Below are positions 8,995 through 18,717 of a stretch of 64,000 nt of DNA, in pieces; positions within the stretch are counted from its first letter, which is position 1, and every line of letters starts with the position of its first letter. Both the position numbers and the translations under genes were made by a program. Source of the DNA: Gammaproteobacteria bacterium (GTDB lineage: Bacteria; Pseudomonadota; Gammaproteobacteria; Eutrophobiales; Eutrophobiaceae); the NCBI GenBank assembly GCA_026710545.1, contig JAPOQU010000015.1:28696-92695 (forward strand), written 5' to 3'. Below the pieces are notes generated by a model, which was not told where the DNA came from, did not search any database, and saw only the letters and a list, made by a program, of their open reading frames with translations.

Positions 8995-10098
8995 ATGTCA
9001 AGAGTAGATGGTTCGGTTTTACTGGTAGGTAGTATCCCGGGATCAGACGCACAAGAGGCAATGCGGTTGTGCGCGCGGGAACTGGGAGACAGGTTGAGCT
9101 TTGTGCCCGATGGGGAAACCGGCTTCAGAAAAATCTGGATCAACTTTCTTGCCGCTACTCGCTACGCTCCCAATGATGCCCTGGAGACGGTCAACCAGCC
9201 CGAACCGGTGAACCCGGATGACCCGGAAGAATGGCGGGAGGCGAGCGATTACTGGGTTCCGAAGGGCTATCACGATCACTGGCAATTCAGGATCAAGGAT
9301 AACAGGCAGGTTTATTTTGAGCATTTAGGCTATGCGCAGGAAGCTGTTGCTTCCTACCAGGTATTCAAACAACTGCAGGCAGAGGGTCTCATTTCCGCCC
9401 GTCAACGGTTTATGGTGGCCATGCCCATGTGTGAATCCGCGGTGCGCCCGTTCCTGGGCAAGGCGGGGGAGCATGACTATGAGCAGATTTCCGGCGCCTA
9501 CACCGAAGCCATGTCACGGGAAATAGCGAAGATGCTGGAAGTAATCCCGGCCGGTGACTTGGTAATACAGTGGGATATCTGCATGGAAATGCTCGCGGTT
9601 GACGTAAATGATGACCACTCGGTACTGTTTCCCTGGAAACCCCGGGGCGAGGCTCTGGGGCGTTATGCCAAAAACGTCAAAACGTTCTCGGAATTTGTAC
9701 CCGGGGAGACCTTGCTGGGGCTGCATTTCTGTTACGGTGACCTGGGCCACAGGCATTTCATCGAACCCCGCAACCTGGCAAATGCGACGCGCATCGCAAC
9801 AGCATCGGTTCAGGCTATCGGGCGCACCATTGATTTCTGCCATATCCCGGTTCCCAGGGACCGCCATGACGATGCCTATTTTGCGCCGTTGGCAGATTGG
9901 CCGGACAACACGGGCAAGCTGTTCCTGGGCCTGGTGCACCATACCGGCGGTGTGGATGGCACAAAGCGCAGGCTGGCGACCGCTAAACGCCATATGGACA
10001 ACTTCGGTATTGCAACGGAGTGCGGTTTCGGTCGCCGACCCAAAGAGACATTACCCGAACTGATGCGTATACACCGTGAGATAGCCGAACTGCTGTGA
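8995..10098 (+). CDS. UROD/MetE-like TIM-barrel protein of unknown function
   Basis: The ATG at 8995 has GAGAGGA seven bases upstream, so I start there rather than at the track's 8968. The 367-residue protein opens with LLVGSIPGSDAQEAMRL and closes with KLFLGLVHHTGGVDG and ATECGFGRRP, the layout of cobalamin-independent methionine synthase or URO-D-like barrels (strand, substrate loop, final CGF turn). It is not a full MetE. A methyl-transfer or small-acid role is possible but unproven. It is divergent from the dehydratase gene and the two may share a control region. Confidence 0.6.
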   Translation: MSRVDGSVLLVGSIPGSDAQEAMRLCARELGDRLSFVPDGETGFRKIWINFLAATRYAPNDALETVNQPEPVNPDDPEEWREASDYWVPKGYHDHWQFRIKDNRQVYFEHLGYAQEAVASYQVFKQLQAEGLISARQRFMVAMPMCESAVRPFLGKAGEHDYEQISGAYTEAMSREIAKMLEVIPAGDLVIQWDICMEMLAVDVNDDHSVLFPWKPRGEALGRYAKNVKTFSEFVPGETLLGLHFCYGDLGHRHFIEPRNLANATRIATASVQAIGRTIDFCHIPVPRDRHDDAYFAPLADWPDNTGKLFLGLVHHTGGVDGTKRRLATAKRHMDNFGIATECGFGRRPKETLPELMRIHREIAELL

Positions 10099-10281
10099 CT
10101 GCGCCCCTGCAGCCGGGCCGGGTCGAAGGAGTGCAGTAATTGCAGCAACAGCGCCGCCCCCTCATCGTTCCTGCGAAAGCGGGACGCCAGTGTTCATTTA
10201 TTACTTTTATCCGTGTTCTCTGCGCCTTCTATGGCTATAATCCTCATCCACTGAATTCCGAGGGTAATTTCCTGGGCTGAC
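10099..10281. other. Intergenic region with a REP-like stretch
   Basis: No gene is present. It includes CGTTCCTGCGAAAGCGGGA, the sort of short extragenic palindrome half often scattered in proteobacterial genomes, and the upstream region of the next oxidoreductase gene. Confidence 0.3.
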
Positions 10282-11400
10282 ATGACAGCAACCACGGACA
10301 TCATAGTCATCGGCGGGGGTATCGCCGGGGTTTCTGCCGCTTCCGAGCTGGCGGCGACGGCGCGTGTTACCGTCCTGGAGCGAGAGCCCCAGCCCGGTTA
10401 CCACGCTACCGGCCGCTCTGCCGCATTCTTCGTGATCTCCTACGGCAATGCCGCGGTGCGTGCGGTAACGGCCGCGAGCGAGCCGTTTTACCGTTCACCG
10501 CCGCAGGGGTTCACCGATATCCCGTTGATACGGCCCCGGCCCTGTATCTTCTTCGGCCGGCCGGACCAGCGCGAGGCGTTGCTGTCGCTGCACGCTGAAG
10601 TTCCATCCCTGCAGAGACTGGCCCCTGAACAGGTACGAAAGGAGGTCCCCATCATGCTGCCTGACTACCTGGAAGGTGGTCTCATGGACGAGACCGGCGG
10701 CGACCTGGACGTGGATGCCATCCTGCAGGGCTTTCTGCGGCGCCTGCGCAGCCGCGGCGGGAAACTGTACACGCAGCGTGAGGTACAGGGTATATCCCGC
10801 AGTGGTGGATTGTGGCGGGTCACCGGCGGCGATGAAACGTTCGCCGCGCCGGTGCTGGTCAATGCGGCCGGCGCCTGGGTGGATGAGATTGCGGGACTGG
10901 CGGGACTGGCGCCGCTGGGTCTGCAACCCAAACGGCGCACGGCCATGCTGCTCGACGCACCGGAAGGCCGGGATATCAGCGACTGGCCCCTGATGGTCAA
11001 CGTGGAGGAGGAGTTCTATTTCAAACCGGATGCCGGCGCCTTGCTGTTATCCCCAGCCGACGAAACGCCCAGTCCTCCCTGTGACGCCCAGCCCGAGGAA
11101 CTGGACGTCGCCCTGGCGGTGGACCGGTTCGAGACGGCGACAGGTCGCGAGGTGTCCCGGGTTAACCACCGCTGGGCAGGTCTGCGCACCTTTGCGCCGG
11201 ACAAGACCTTTGTCGTCGGTTTCGACCCCCGCACGGAGGGTTTTTTCTGGCTGGCGGGGCAGGGCGGCTACGGCGTGCAAACCTCTCCCGGCATGGCGCG
11301 GTTGGCAGCGTCCCTGGTCACGGGGTCGTCACCCCTGGAACAGGCCGGGATCGGGGAGAACCTGGTTAACCGGTTGTCTCCCGCCCGGTTGCTGAAGTGA
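10282..11400 (+). CDS. FAD-dependent amine/amino-acid oxidoreductase (DAO family)
   Basis: The N-terminal dinucleotide fold IIVIGGGIAGVSAA is followed by the DAO-type substrate domain (GGLMDETGGDLDVDAILQGFLRRL; LVNAAGAWVDEIAGLAGL) and the C-terminal FAD segment GFFWLAGQGGYGVQTSPGMA. The 372-residue length suits glycine/sarcosine oxidases and D-amino-acid or D-2-hydroxyacid dehydrogenases. It probably oxidises a small amine, amino acid or hydroxy acid at the membrane or in the cytoplasm. Its neighbours do not decide the substrate. It converges on rhlE with only 15 bases between the stops. Confidence 0.87.
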   Translation: MTATTDIIVIGGGIAGVSAASELAATARVTVLEREPQPGYHATGRSAAFFVISYGNAAVRAVTAASEPFYRSPPQGFTDIPLIRPRPCIFFGRPDQREALLSLHAEVPSLQRLAPEQVRKEVPIMLPDYLEGGLMDETGGDLDVDAILQGFLRRLRSRGGKLYTQREVQGISRSGGLWRVTGGDETFAAPVLVNAAGAWVDEIAGLAGLAPLGLQPKRRTAMLLDAPEGRDISDWPLMVNVEEEFYFKPDAGALLLSPADETPSPPCDAQPEELDVALAVDRFETATGREVSRVNHRWAGLRTFAPDKTFVVGFDPRTEGFFWLAGQGGYGVQTSPGMARLAASLVTGSSPLEQAGIGENLVNRLSPARLLK

Positions 11401-11415
11401 GATGGGTAAGCCGGA

Positions 11416-12534
11416 TCAGTGTTTCGTATTCAGGCATTCAATATTGCGCTTAATCAGCGACTCAATGGCGCGTAATTGCTTTTTTTCATCCCTGGTCACG
11501 AAAGAAATAGCCTGACCGCTGGCGCCCGCCCGGCCGGTACGGCCGATACGGTGTATATAATCTCCCGGTGCGTGGGGCAGGTCATAATTGACGACTACAG
11601 GCAGTAACTCGATATCGATGCCGCGTGCGGCGATGTCTGTGGCGACCAGCACCTGTATCTTGTTCTTTTTGAAGTTATCCAGCACCCTGGTGCGTTGCGC
11701 CTGAGTTTTATTGCTGTGAATTGCAGAGGCGGAGATTGAATTCTTGCCCAGCCGTTTTACCAGCTTGTCTGCGCCATGCTTGGTGCGGGCAAAAACCAGC
11801 ACCTGCTCGTGAGTGTCCTGCACAAGATCACACAACAGCCTGGCTTTGCGTTCCTTCTCGACCCAGTACAGTTTCTGTGAGATTGCCTCGACAGTCAAGT
11901 TGCGGGGGGACACGTCTATTTCTATCGGGTTTTTGCAAATCGTGCCCGCGAGTTGGCGAATTTCCCTGGAGAATGTCGCTGAAAACATCAGGTTCTGTCT
12001 GCGCTGTGGAATAAGTTTCAGAATCCTGCGTATGTCCGTGATAAAGCCCATGTCCAGCATCCGGTCGGCCTCGTCCAGTACCAGCAATTCCAGATCGTCG
12101 AAGCGGACGGCTTTCTGTTGATAAAGGTCCAGCAGGCGTCCCGGTGTTGCCACCAGCAGGTCGACCCCGCGTCGAAGCGCGCGCAGTTGCGGAGTAATGT
12201 TTACTCCGCCGAACACCACCGCTGACGTGAGTCGTTCGTTCTTGCCGTAAGTCAGGATACTCTGGTGTACCTGGGCCGCCAGTTCCCGTGTCGGCGTCAG
12301 GATCAGCGCCCGCGCCCGCCCGGGCTTGGCCCTGGCATTGGCGCCTAATTGTTGCAGCATGGGAAGCACAAACCCGGCAGTCTTGCCGGTGCCGGTCTGG
12401 GCGGCCGCCATCACGTCGCCGCCGGATAGAACGGCAGGTATCGCCTGGGCCTGAATAGGGGTTGGAGTTGTATAGCCTGTGTGCGCAACCGAGCGCAACA
12501 GGGAATCGGATAGTCCGAGTGTCGTAAAAGTCAT
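11416..12534 (-). CDS. rhlE: DEAD-box ATP-dependent RNA helicase, RhlE type
   Basis: All helicase motifs are visible in order: Q motif TPIQAQAIP, Walker A AQTGTGKT, PTRELAAQ, DEAD, SATFS, the RecA2 motifs VLVATDIAARGIDI, and HRIGRTGRAG. The protein is 372 residues and ends soon after the core, without the long basic tail of larger RhlE proteins. It probably remodels RNA in ribosome assembly or decay, especially in the cold. No operon partner is seen. Confidence 0.93.
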   Translation of the reverse strand: MTFTTLGLSDSLLRSVAHTGYTTPTPIQAQAIPAVLSGGDVMAAAQTGTGKTAGFVLPMLQQLGANARAKPGRARALILTPTRELAAQVHQSILTYGKNERLTSAVVFGGVNITPQLRALRRGVDLLVATPGRLLDLYQQKAVRFDDLELLVLDEADRMLDMGFITDIRRILKLIPQRRQNLMFSATFSREIRQLAGTICKNPIEIDVSPRNLTVEAISQKLYWVEKERKARLLCDLVQDTHEQVLVFARTKHGADKLVKRLGKNSISASAIHSNKTQAQRTRVLDNFKKNKIQVLVATDIAARGIDIELLPVVVNYDLPHAPGDYIHRIGRTGRAGASGQAISFVTRDEKKQLRAIESLIKRNIECLNTKH

Positions 12535-12956
12535 ATGTATCTCTATAAAAAATTATTTTGCAGGCATGCACAGCCTGTCGACTCCGGGATTAGCGAAGCG
12601 ATTGGCGGTGAATGACCAATGTATGTGTTCCCCGGACGCATGGCGTCTGGTTGCACGGGCGTGCAATCGATAGATAATGTTCGGAGTTCGAAACCGCGCT
12701 TAGACGGGTGACAAAAGCAGAAAAAAGACCTATAGCTAAAGATAATGCACTTGCAACGAGGTATTACTCAAGCTGCAACAACGGACTATATCATGAAATT
12801 AAATTAATTGCTTAGATAAAATAGCGGCAGTCCTGAACGGCAAGTTTTTGATTTCAGAACTTGTCCCGTTCTATGAACTCTCTTACCTTGATTAATGACT
12901 ATATTCAGTCCATATTGAGTCATACTGACGCTGACGACTTTGTAAGAGTACCCACA
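12535..12956. other. Intergenic region between rhlE and the Phd antitoxin
   Basis: About 420 bases with no supported gene. The track's 64-residue and N-terminally extended ORFs here have no ribosome-binding sites or recognisable sequence. It should contain the divergent promoters for rhlE and the antitoxin, but none stands out. Confidence 0.3.
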
Positions 12957-13235
12957 ATGAAATTATCCTTGCAAATAAAACCAATCAGTTATCTCAAGGC
13001 TCATGCCGCTGATATCGTGCGTCAACTGAGTGAGCAGAAACAACCCCTGATCATTACCCAAAACGGTGAAGCCAAAATCGTGGTTCAGGACATCAAGAGC
13101 TACGAGGAGAATGAAGAGACGCTTGCATTGCTCAAGATTCTTGCCCTTGGCAATAATCAGATTGAACTGGGAAATGTCACTCCTGCCAAATCGGTGCACG
13201 AACATATTCGCCTTCGACGTAAACGGAAATCGTAA
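12957..13235 (+). CDS. Phd/YefM-type antitoxin
   Basis: The product has the Phd/YefM layout: a short strand-helix DNA-binding head (KLSLQIKPISYLKAHAADIVRQL), the strand turn QPLIITQNGEAKIVVQDI, and a charged C-terminal tail for toxin binding. I choose the ATG at 12957 because the family begins there; the track's 32-residue extension does not match. Its stop overlaps the start of a truncated RelE-like reading frame (TAATG), the normal arrangement for a TA pair. Confidence 0.86.
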   Translation: MKLSLQIKPISYLKAHAADIVRQLSEQKQPLIITQNGEAKIVVQDIKSYEENEETLALLKILALGNNQIELGNVTPAKSVHEHIRLRRKRKS

Positions 13236-13354
13236 TGTACGAGGTCTACCTGGCCGACTATGCACTGCGAGACCTTAGAGTTCATGTTTATTTGATCGCC
13301 GACGGACGCAGAGATATGCAAACCCTGTTAAGCAGGCGCCTGCTGGGCGCTTAA
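13235..13354 (+). pseudogene. RelE/ParE-like toxin gene with internal in-frame deletion
   Basis: This 39-codon frame is too short for the track. It starts at an ATG overlapping the antitoxin stop, reads MYEVYLADYALRDL, then jumps to VHVYLIADGRRDMQTLLSRRLL. The two halves look like the start and the end of a RelE-superfamily toxin of roughly 90-125 residues, with the catalytic middle missing. It is very likely a dead toxin left beside a live antitoxin. A micro-protein role cannot be excluded. Confidence 0.7.
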
Positions 13355-13402
13355 ACGGCTACTCTCATGTTACCGGCCGATGACCAGGTTGAGGAATGTA
13401 GG

Positions 13403-15559
13403 GTGAATTACCCGTATCATTTTCTGTTCCTGCTGTTTATATCCGCATTATTTGCCCCGAGCCATGCCAATGAACCGCAACTCCATATCCAGAGAACGGG
13501 TAATCCGCCGGTAATCGACGGTGTGTTGGATGACGAAGCCTGGAAAGATGCGACCCGGGTCACGGAGTTTTTTCAAAGTGTTCCGGTTGAAGGCGCGCCG
13601 GTCAGCGAGGCGACGGAAGCTTACCTCACCTACGACAGCAACATGCTCTACGTGGGGGCGCGCTTGTACGATCGGAATCCCGACGCGATTGTGGCCAGGG
13701 AGATGCGGGAGGATGAGGTGACGATCAGCGATGATATCTTTACCGTTGCCGTCGACAGCATGCTGGACCGGAAAAATGCGTTTGCGTTCTATATAAACGC
13801 CCTGGGTACGAAAGGCGATGCCCGCATCGAGAACAATCTCACACTCCGTGGCGAGTGGGACGGCATCTGGTACGGCGCCGCCACGCGTGATGAAAAGGGC
13901 TGGATCGCCGAGTTCGCCATCCCCTTCAAGACACTGTCCCTGGACGCCGATGCGCCGGCCTGGGGGCTGGAACTGGAGCGCCATATCAAGCGCCGTAACG
14001 AATTCGCGACGTGGGCCAATCATGACCAGGACAAGGGCTTCGGCTACGTGGCCGCCTACGGAGACCTGCTGGGCCTGGAAGACCTCGACCAGGGAAGGGG
14101 CCTGGACATAAAACCCCAGGCGGCGGGCCGGTACCGCAAGCGGTATGACAACGGCGACGAGGATTTCACGATAAAACCGGGCGTGGAAGTGATATACAAA
14201 CTGACGCCCTCGTTGAACGGATCACTTATCATCAACCCGGATTTTTCCAATACCGTTGTGGATGATATCAAGACCAACCTCACCCGGTTTGACCTGTTTT
14301 TCCCGGAGCAGCGGGATATTTTTGTGCGGGATGCGGACGTCTTCGAGTTTGGCGGGCTAAAGGACGTGAACGGCATTCCCTTCTTTTCAAGGCGTATCGG
14401 ACTGCCCTTTGACCGGGAAAACCCCGAGCCGCTCGATATCGACATCGGCGCCAAGCTGAGCGGCCGGCTCGGGCGTTATAGCATGGGTCTGCTGAATACG
14501 CAGATGGGTTCCGGACAGGGGATCGGTTCGAAAAACCTGTCCGTCGCCAGGCTTGCCATGGACGTCCAGGAGGAATCCAGGGCCGGCGCCATGATGACTT
14601 ACGGCAACCCCACGGGCAGCGACGACAACGGCGTCGCCGGGGTCGATTACCGCTATCGCAACAGCAACCTGTTCGGTTCGCAGGTGTTCGTGGCCGATGC
14701 CTATGCCATGAAGTCTTTCAGTGAAGGTATCGACAACGATGACTTGTCGTACGGCCTGACGCTGGAATTCCCCAACGACCGCTGGAATGTCAAGGCAAAA
14801 TACCAGGAGATCCAGGAGAACTTCAATCCGGCGCTCGGTTTCGTCAATCGCTCCGGCATCAGGCTGTACGAGGGCGATTTGCGTTACCGGATCAGGCCGA
14901 AAAACAACCGCTTGCTCAGGACCGTCAACTGGGGTTTTATGTCATCGTTCAAGACCACAACGGATAACAAGCTTGAGAGCGGCCGGGTTTATATGCGGGT
15001 ATTTGACTTGGAGAGTCATGACGGCGATCAGCTTCAACTCTGGGGGAACTGGCAGCGCGAAACCTTGTTTGACCCCTTTGAAATCCAACCCGGCGTGATC
15101 ATTCCCACGGGTGACTACGATTTCTACTATGGATGGACCAAGCTGACCACGTCGGCTCACCGGCCTGTTTCCGTTGAAGTAAAGGCTAAATTCGGCGAAT
15201 TCTATAATGGTGATCTCATTGACGTGCAGACATTATTGCGCTGGCGGCCGTCGCCTAATTTTTTCATCACCCTGGAACGCCATGTCTTCGACGTCGACCT
15301 GCCGGCAGGTGATTTCGAGTTTGAGATCAACCGCGCCCGCTTCAATATCAACTTCACGCCGACCTTGTCCTGGATCAATTACCTGCAGCAGGAGTCCGAG
15401 ACCCATTTCATGACGCTGCAGAGCCAGTTGCGCTGGATTATTGTACCGGGCAATGAACTGACAGTGACGCTCAACCACGACTGGGCCAGGGACAACGGCT
15501 CATACAAGCGCACCGAGGCTGATTTATTTGCGCGGCTGGTGTGGACGCACCGGTTTTAG
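13403..15559 (+). CDS. DUF5916-type outer-membrane protein with CBM9-like N-terminal domain
   Basis: A signal peptide (PYHFLFLLFISALFAPSHA) is followed by a carbohydrate-binding family 9-like domain (PPVIDGVLDDEAWKDA ... AYLTYDSNMLYVGARLYD) and then a long region of alternating strands ending in F (LFARLVWTHRF), typical of an outer-membrane beta-barrel. I start at GTG 13403, which has GAGG eight bases upstream; the track start at 13367 would bury the signal peptide. The length is about 718 residues. The function of these proteins is not known; glycan or small-molecule uptake is a common guess. It stands alone. Confidence 0.82.
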   Translation: MNYPYHFLFLLFISALFAPSHANEPQLHIQRTGNPPVIDGVLDDEAWKDATRVTEFFQSVPVEGAPVSEATEAYLTYDSNMLYVGARLYDRNPDAIVAREMREDEVTISDDIFTVAVDSMLDRKNAFAFYINALGTKGDARIENNLTLRGEWDGIWYGAATRDEKGWIAEFAIPFKTLSLDADAPAWGLELERHIKRRNEFATWANHDQDKGFGYVAAYGDLLGLEDLDQGRGLDIKPQAAGRYRKRYDNGDEDFTIKPGVEVIYKLTPSLNGSLIINPDFSNTVVDDIKTNLTRFDLFFPEQRDIFVRDADVFEFGGLKDVNGIPFFSRRIGLPFDRENPEPLDIDIGAKLSGRLGRYSMGLLNTQMGSGQGIGSKNLSVARLAMDVQEESRAGAMMTYGNPTGSDDNGVAGVDYRYRNSNLFGSQVFVADAYAMKSFSEGIDNDDLSYGLTLEFPNDRWNVKAKYQEIQENFNPALGFVNRSGIRLYEGDLRYRIRPKNNRLLRTVNWGFMSSFKTTTDNKLESGRVYMRVFDLESHDGDQLQLWGNWQRETLFDPFEIQPGVIIPTGDYDFYYGWTKLTTSAHRPVSVEVKAKFGEFYNGDLIDVQTLLRWRPSPNFFITLERHVFDVDLPAGDFEFEINRARFNINFTPTLSWINYLQQESETHFMTLQSQLRWIIVPGNELTVTLNHDWARDNGSYKRTEADLFARLVWTHRF

Positions 15560-15678
15560 AAACCTGGTCGTCCTCCTTTCAGTAGCTGGCATGCAGTGAA
15601 AACTGGAGGCGAAACTCACCTGGAGCTGACGAGCGGTGTAGCGGGTCCATGGAGCAGGCCGCCGAATCATGCGGCAGG

Positions 15679-17322
15679 TCAAAAGCAACTACAGTGCTGT
15701 CCACCGGGTCCGGGCCCCAGTCTGATACAGCACCAGGATTGGCTGCCGCCACACATGCCTGTCCCCCAGTAGCTGTAACCGGACGGACAACCTTGCGATA
15801 CTGGTCTATGTGGTGTAGGGGGTGTTGGATCAGGGTCGCCACAATCCTTCGTCCCACTAACAGTCTGGCTGGACGCAGGCGGTGTCCCCGGAGTACAACC
15901 AGCCGGTGATGCCGTCACAGAACGAGTCTGCGTAACCGTTTCATCGTCGCAGTAACCGCTGGCAGAGGGCGACCAGGAACCGGTGCTATAGGTGCACCGT
16001 GTAGTGCATACGGTGTCGCCGGACACGGTCTGGCTGGATGCGGGACGCGTGCCGCCTTCGCATGAGGACGTTACCAGGGTGACGCTACGGGACTGTGAAA
16101 TCCTGTCGGTGGTGCATCTGCCTGCGGCGCTGGGACTCCAGGGACCGGTAGTCCAGCGGCACGCCGGCAGGGAGCAATCGGCGCCGCCGGATACGGTCTG
16201 GCTGGACGATGGGCGCGTGCCGCCGGCACAGGGCTGGTTGACAGCGGTCACGCTGCGGGTCTGCGCTACCCTGTCGGTTCTGCAACGGCCTGCGGCGCTG
16301 GGTGTCCAGCGGCCGGTGGTGTACCGGCAGGTGGGCGGCGGGCAGTATTTTGTGCCGTGAACGGTGCGCGTTTCAACACTGCAATCGGACAGGGTACGCC
16401 GCTGCGTCAGTTGGTCGCTGGTGCAATAGCCGGATTGTGCAGGAGTCCAGCTTGCCGGGGTGCATACGGTAGGGCAGTCCCTGGCGCCGGTGACCTGGCG
16501 CGTGGACGTCGAGCAGTCGGCTGCGCGGCGGGTCTGGGTAAAGGTATCGCCCAGGCACACGGTTGATGCGGCAGGGGTCCAGCCCTGAACCGTACAACTG
16601 TCACAGTTTCTGGTCCCCGTTGCGGCGCGGGTATCGGTGGAACAATCGCCTGAAGTGCGTGTCTGGGTGAAATCAGTACCCCGGCAGATGTCGCCGGTTT
16701 CGGGGGACCAGTCGGTGACAGGGCAGCTTGTACCGCACTGCTTTGTGCCTGTTGCCGTCTGTGTTTCCGTGCTGCAATCCTCAAGGGTGCGGGTTTGCTC
16801 AATAATGCCGCCGGCACACACGGTATCGGTCCCTGGGGACCAATCGGTAACGGTACAGCCGTTACCAGGGGGAGGATCAATTGCCGGTGTGCCGGCGAAA
16901 CACGCTGTTGGTGAACATTGGGCGAGGGTCGCGGGGCCCGTGCAGGTAACCGGATTGCCGGTATCCCATGCGGCGGTATCGTCGCAGATGCATGCGTGCA
17001 GGTCGGGTTCGCTGACTATCTTACTGAGAAACGAACAGAAACTGCCCCCGCTTTTCAGGTTGACGGGGAACCCGCCGGCGCCGCGTTCACTCCATAGCTT
17101 GATCGCTTTGGGCGTGGTTTTACTGTGCCCGTCCGGCCGATGCCGGCGCACGATACTGGGACTGTCACCCGGCCACAGGATCATCGCATTGGTATTTCCG
17201 GGCATACCTCCGCCGAACTTACCTTCGTCGCCGTATTCACTGGTTCGCTGTGTATGTTTGTCTATCGGGTCTGCATAGCAAATGGTGATTAAGGTCAAAA
17301 AAACCAAAAGTGTACGAGTCAT
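15679..17322 (-). CDS. Secreted Cys-rich protein with seven thrombospondin-type-1-like repeats
   Basis: A signal peptide (TRTLLVFLTLITICYA) precedes a Cys-rich head and then seven tandem repeats. The first four are about 43 residues (pattern C..W.P....C.....TQTR...DCST.TR...GTR.C). The last three are about 55 residues with the insert RPSSSQTVSG. The spacing of Trp, the TR/TQTR stretch and six Cys resembles thrombospondin type 1 modules, which in animals bind glycans and cell surfaces. The tail CPSGYSYWGTGMCGGSQSWCC is also Cys-rich. Folding would need periplasmic disulfide formation. The long antisense ORFs here are its shadows. The role is unknown; adhesion or host contact is inference. Confidence 0.8.
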   Translation of the reverse strand: MTRTLLVFLTLITICYADPIDKHTQRTSEYGDEGKFGGGMPGNTNAMILWPGDSPSIVRRHRPDGHSKTTPKAIKLWSERGAGGFPVNLKSGGSFCSFLSKIVSEPDLHACICDDTAAWDTGNPVTCTGPATLAQCSPTACFAGTPAIDPPPGNGCTVTDWSPGTDTVCAGGIIEQTRTLEDCSTETQTATGTKQCGTSCPVTDWSPETGDICRGTDFTQTRTSGDCSTDTRAATGTRNCDSCTVQGWTPAASTVCLGDTFTQTRRAADCSTSTRQVTGARDCPTVCTPASWTPAQSGYCTSDQLTQRRTLSDCSVETRTVHGTKYCPPPTCRYTTGRWTPSAAGRCRTDRVAQTRSVTAVNQPCAGGTRPSSSQTVSGGADCSLPACRWTTGPWSPSAAGRCTTDRISQSRSVTLVTSSCEGGTRPASSQTVSGDTVCTTRCTYSTGSWSPSASGYCDDETVTQTRSVTASPAGCTPGTPPASSQTVSGTKDCGDPDPTPPTPHRPVSQGCPSGYSYWGTGMCGGSQSWCCIRLGPGPGGQHCSCF

Positions 17323-17612
17323 TGTATTAACACCTGCAATCCATTACATTGAGTTGCTGATAGTAGACCCGTTGCAAGCCAATGTAAAGAAGTTTTTTGC
17401 CGGTTTCGATTACCGGTGAGAAAAAACTGCCGGGGGAAACGGGTTCATCACGGAAAGTCCCGGCCTGCAGAGACAGCAGGATATAAATCAGCTATAATCC
17501 GAACCCTTTTTCAGAGCCGGCGCGTACCGCATGCCGCGCGGCGACGGCCTTTGCCGGAAGTGCAGAAGGCGTTTACTGTTATCGAAGGAATAAACCGGGA
17601 GAAATAAAAAGA
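17323..17612. other. Divergent intergenic region
   Basis: It lies between the secreted repeat protein and the LLM oxidoreductase and should hold both promoters. The 63-residue ORF inside has no supported start and no recognisable sequence. Confidence 0.3.
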
Positions 17613-18701
17613 ATGAGTGTGCCTGCCGTCCCCAAAGCAGGGGTCATATTCAAATCCTATGAACCGCTGGCATCCATGCAGGCCTACGCCCGGCAGACCG
17701 AGGCATCCGGCCTGATGGGCGGGTTCTGGATCGCCGAGGCCTACCACTGGTTCCGCCAGTACGGACTGGAAGCCCGCGGCTGTTTTACCACGCTGGCGGC
17801 GGTCAGTGTGGCGACCGGCAAAATTCCCATCGGGCTGGGTATCACATCACCCTACATGCGCCATCCCACCATACAGGCGTCCGAGGCGGCGGCGATAGAC
17901 GAGTTATCCGGCGGCCGTTTCATCATGGGCATCGGCGTGGGCAAGGTGGGTATCGAGTACCTGGAATACGACATCGAGAAACTGCGGCCGGTCGGGGTGC
18001 ACCATGAATCCATGGAGATCATGCGCAAGGTCTTCTCCGGGGAAGCCTACGAATACAAGGGCAAATACTATGAATCATCCATGCCGGCATACGACCGGGC
18101 CGGCGCCGGCCTGCGTACTGATATACCCATCTACGTGGGCGCCACCGGGCCGTTCATGCAGAGGCTGTGCGGCAGCGAAAGCGACGGCATGTTGCTGGCG
18201 GGGCTGACGTCACCCCCCTTCGTTAAATATGCCCGCGACAACATGGACGCAGGCGCGGCAAAGGCAGGACGCACCTTGCCGGCGGACTTCCCGGTAGGAG
18301 GCGTGATCCTCTGTTCCTGCTCCCGGGACGGCGACAAGGCGCGGGATGCGACCCGGCCGTATACGGGAACCTACGTGGTGAACAAGATCAGGAATATCAA
18401 GAACGACATCATCCTGGCCGGTTCAGGACTGCCCGATTCGGCCTGGGAGCCGTTTCGCCAGGCCATCGCGGACGGTACCCAGGACAACGTCACCCGGTAC
18501 GTGACCGATGAGATGATGCGCAAGTTTACCGTTATCTCCGGCACGCCGGAGGACTGTCTCGAGATCACCCAGGAACTGGTGGATGCGGGGCTGACCCTGC
18601 CGTTGCTGGAAGTGGTCGGCGCCAACGAGGCCGACAACCTGGAGACCATCCGCTTGATGGGCGAAGAGGTTGTGCCAAATTTGAGGCCGGCAAGCGCATA
18701 A
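17613..18701 (+). CDS. LLM-class flavin/F420-dependent oxidoreductase
   Basis: The 362-residue protein has the luciferase-like monooxygenase barrel: GFWIAEAYHWFRQYGLEARGCFTTLAAVSVATGKIPIGLGITSPYMRHP, then ELSGGRFIMGIGVG. The overall layout resembles methylene-tetrahydromethanopterin reductase-like members, which use F420 more often than FMN. FbiC is encoded 2.6 kb downstream on the same strand, which makes F420 a reasonable cofactor guess. FAH-family and M20 genes follow, so the set may degrade one compound. The start ATG has GGAGAAA upstream. Confidence 0.85.
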   Translation: MSVPAVPKAGVIFKSYEPLASMQAYARQTEASGLMGGFWIAEAYHWFRQYGLEARGCFTTLAAVSVATGKIPIGLGITSPYMRHPTIQASEAAAIDELSGGRFIMGIGVGKVGIEYLEYDIEKLRPVGVHHESMEIMRKVFSGEAYEYKGKYYESSMPAYDRAGAGLRTDIPIYVGATGPFMQRLCGSESDGMLLAGLTSPPFVKYARDNMDAGAAKAGRTLPADFPVGGVILCSCSRDGDKARDATRPYTGTYVVNKIRNIKNDIILAGSGLPDSAWEPFRQAIADGTQDNVTRYVTDEMMRKFTVISGTPEDCLEITQELVDAGLTLPLLEVVGANEADNLETIRLMGEEVVPNLRPASA

Positions 18702-18717
18702 TGATTGAACCCGACTG

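Noticed and set aside
16637-17278. 213-residue ORF antisense to the secreted repeat protein
   Set aside because: The minus-strand gene has a signal peptide and ordered Cys repeats; this frame has neither.
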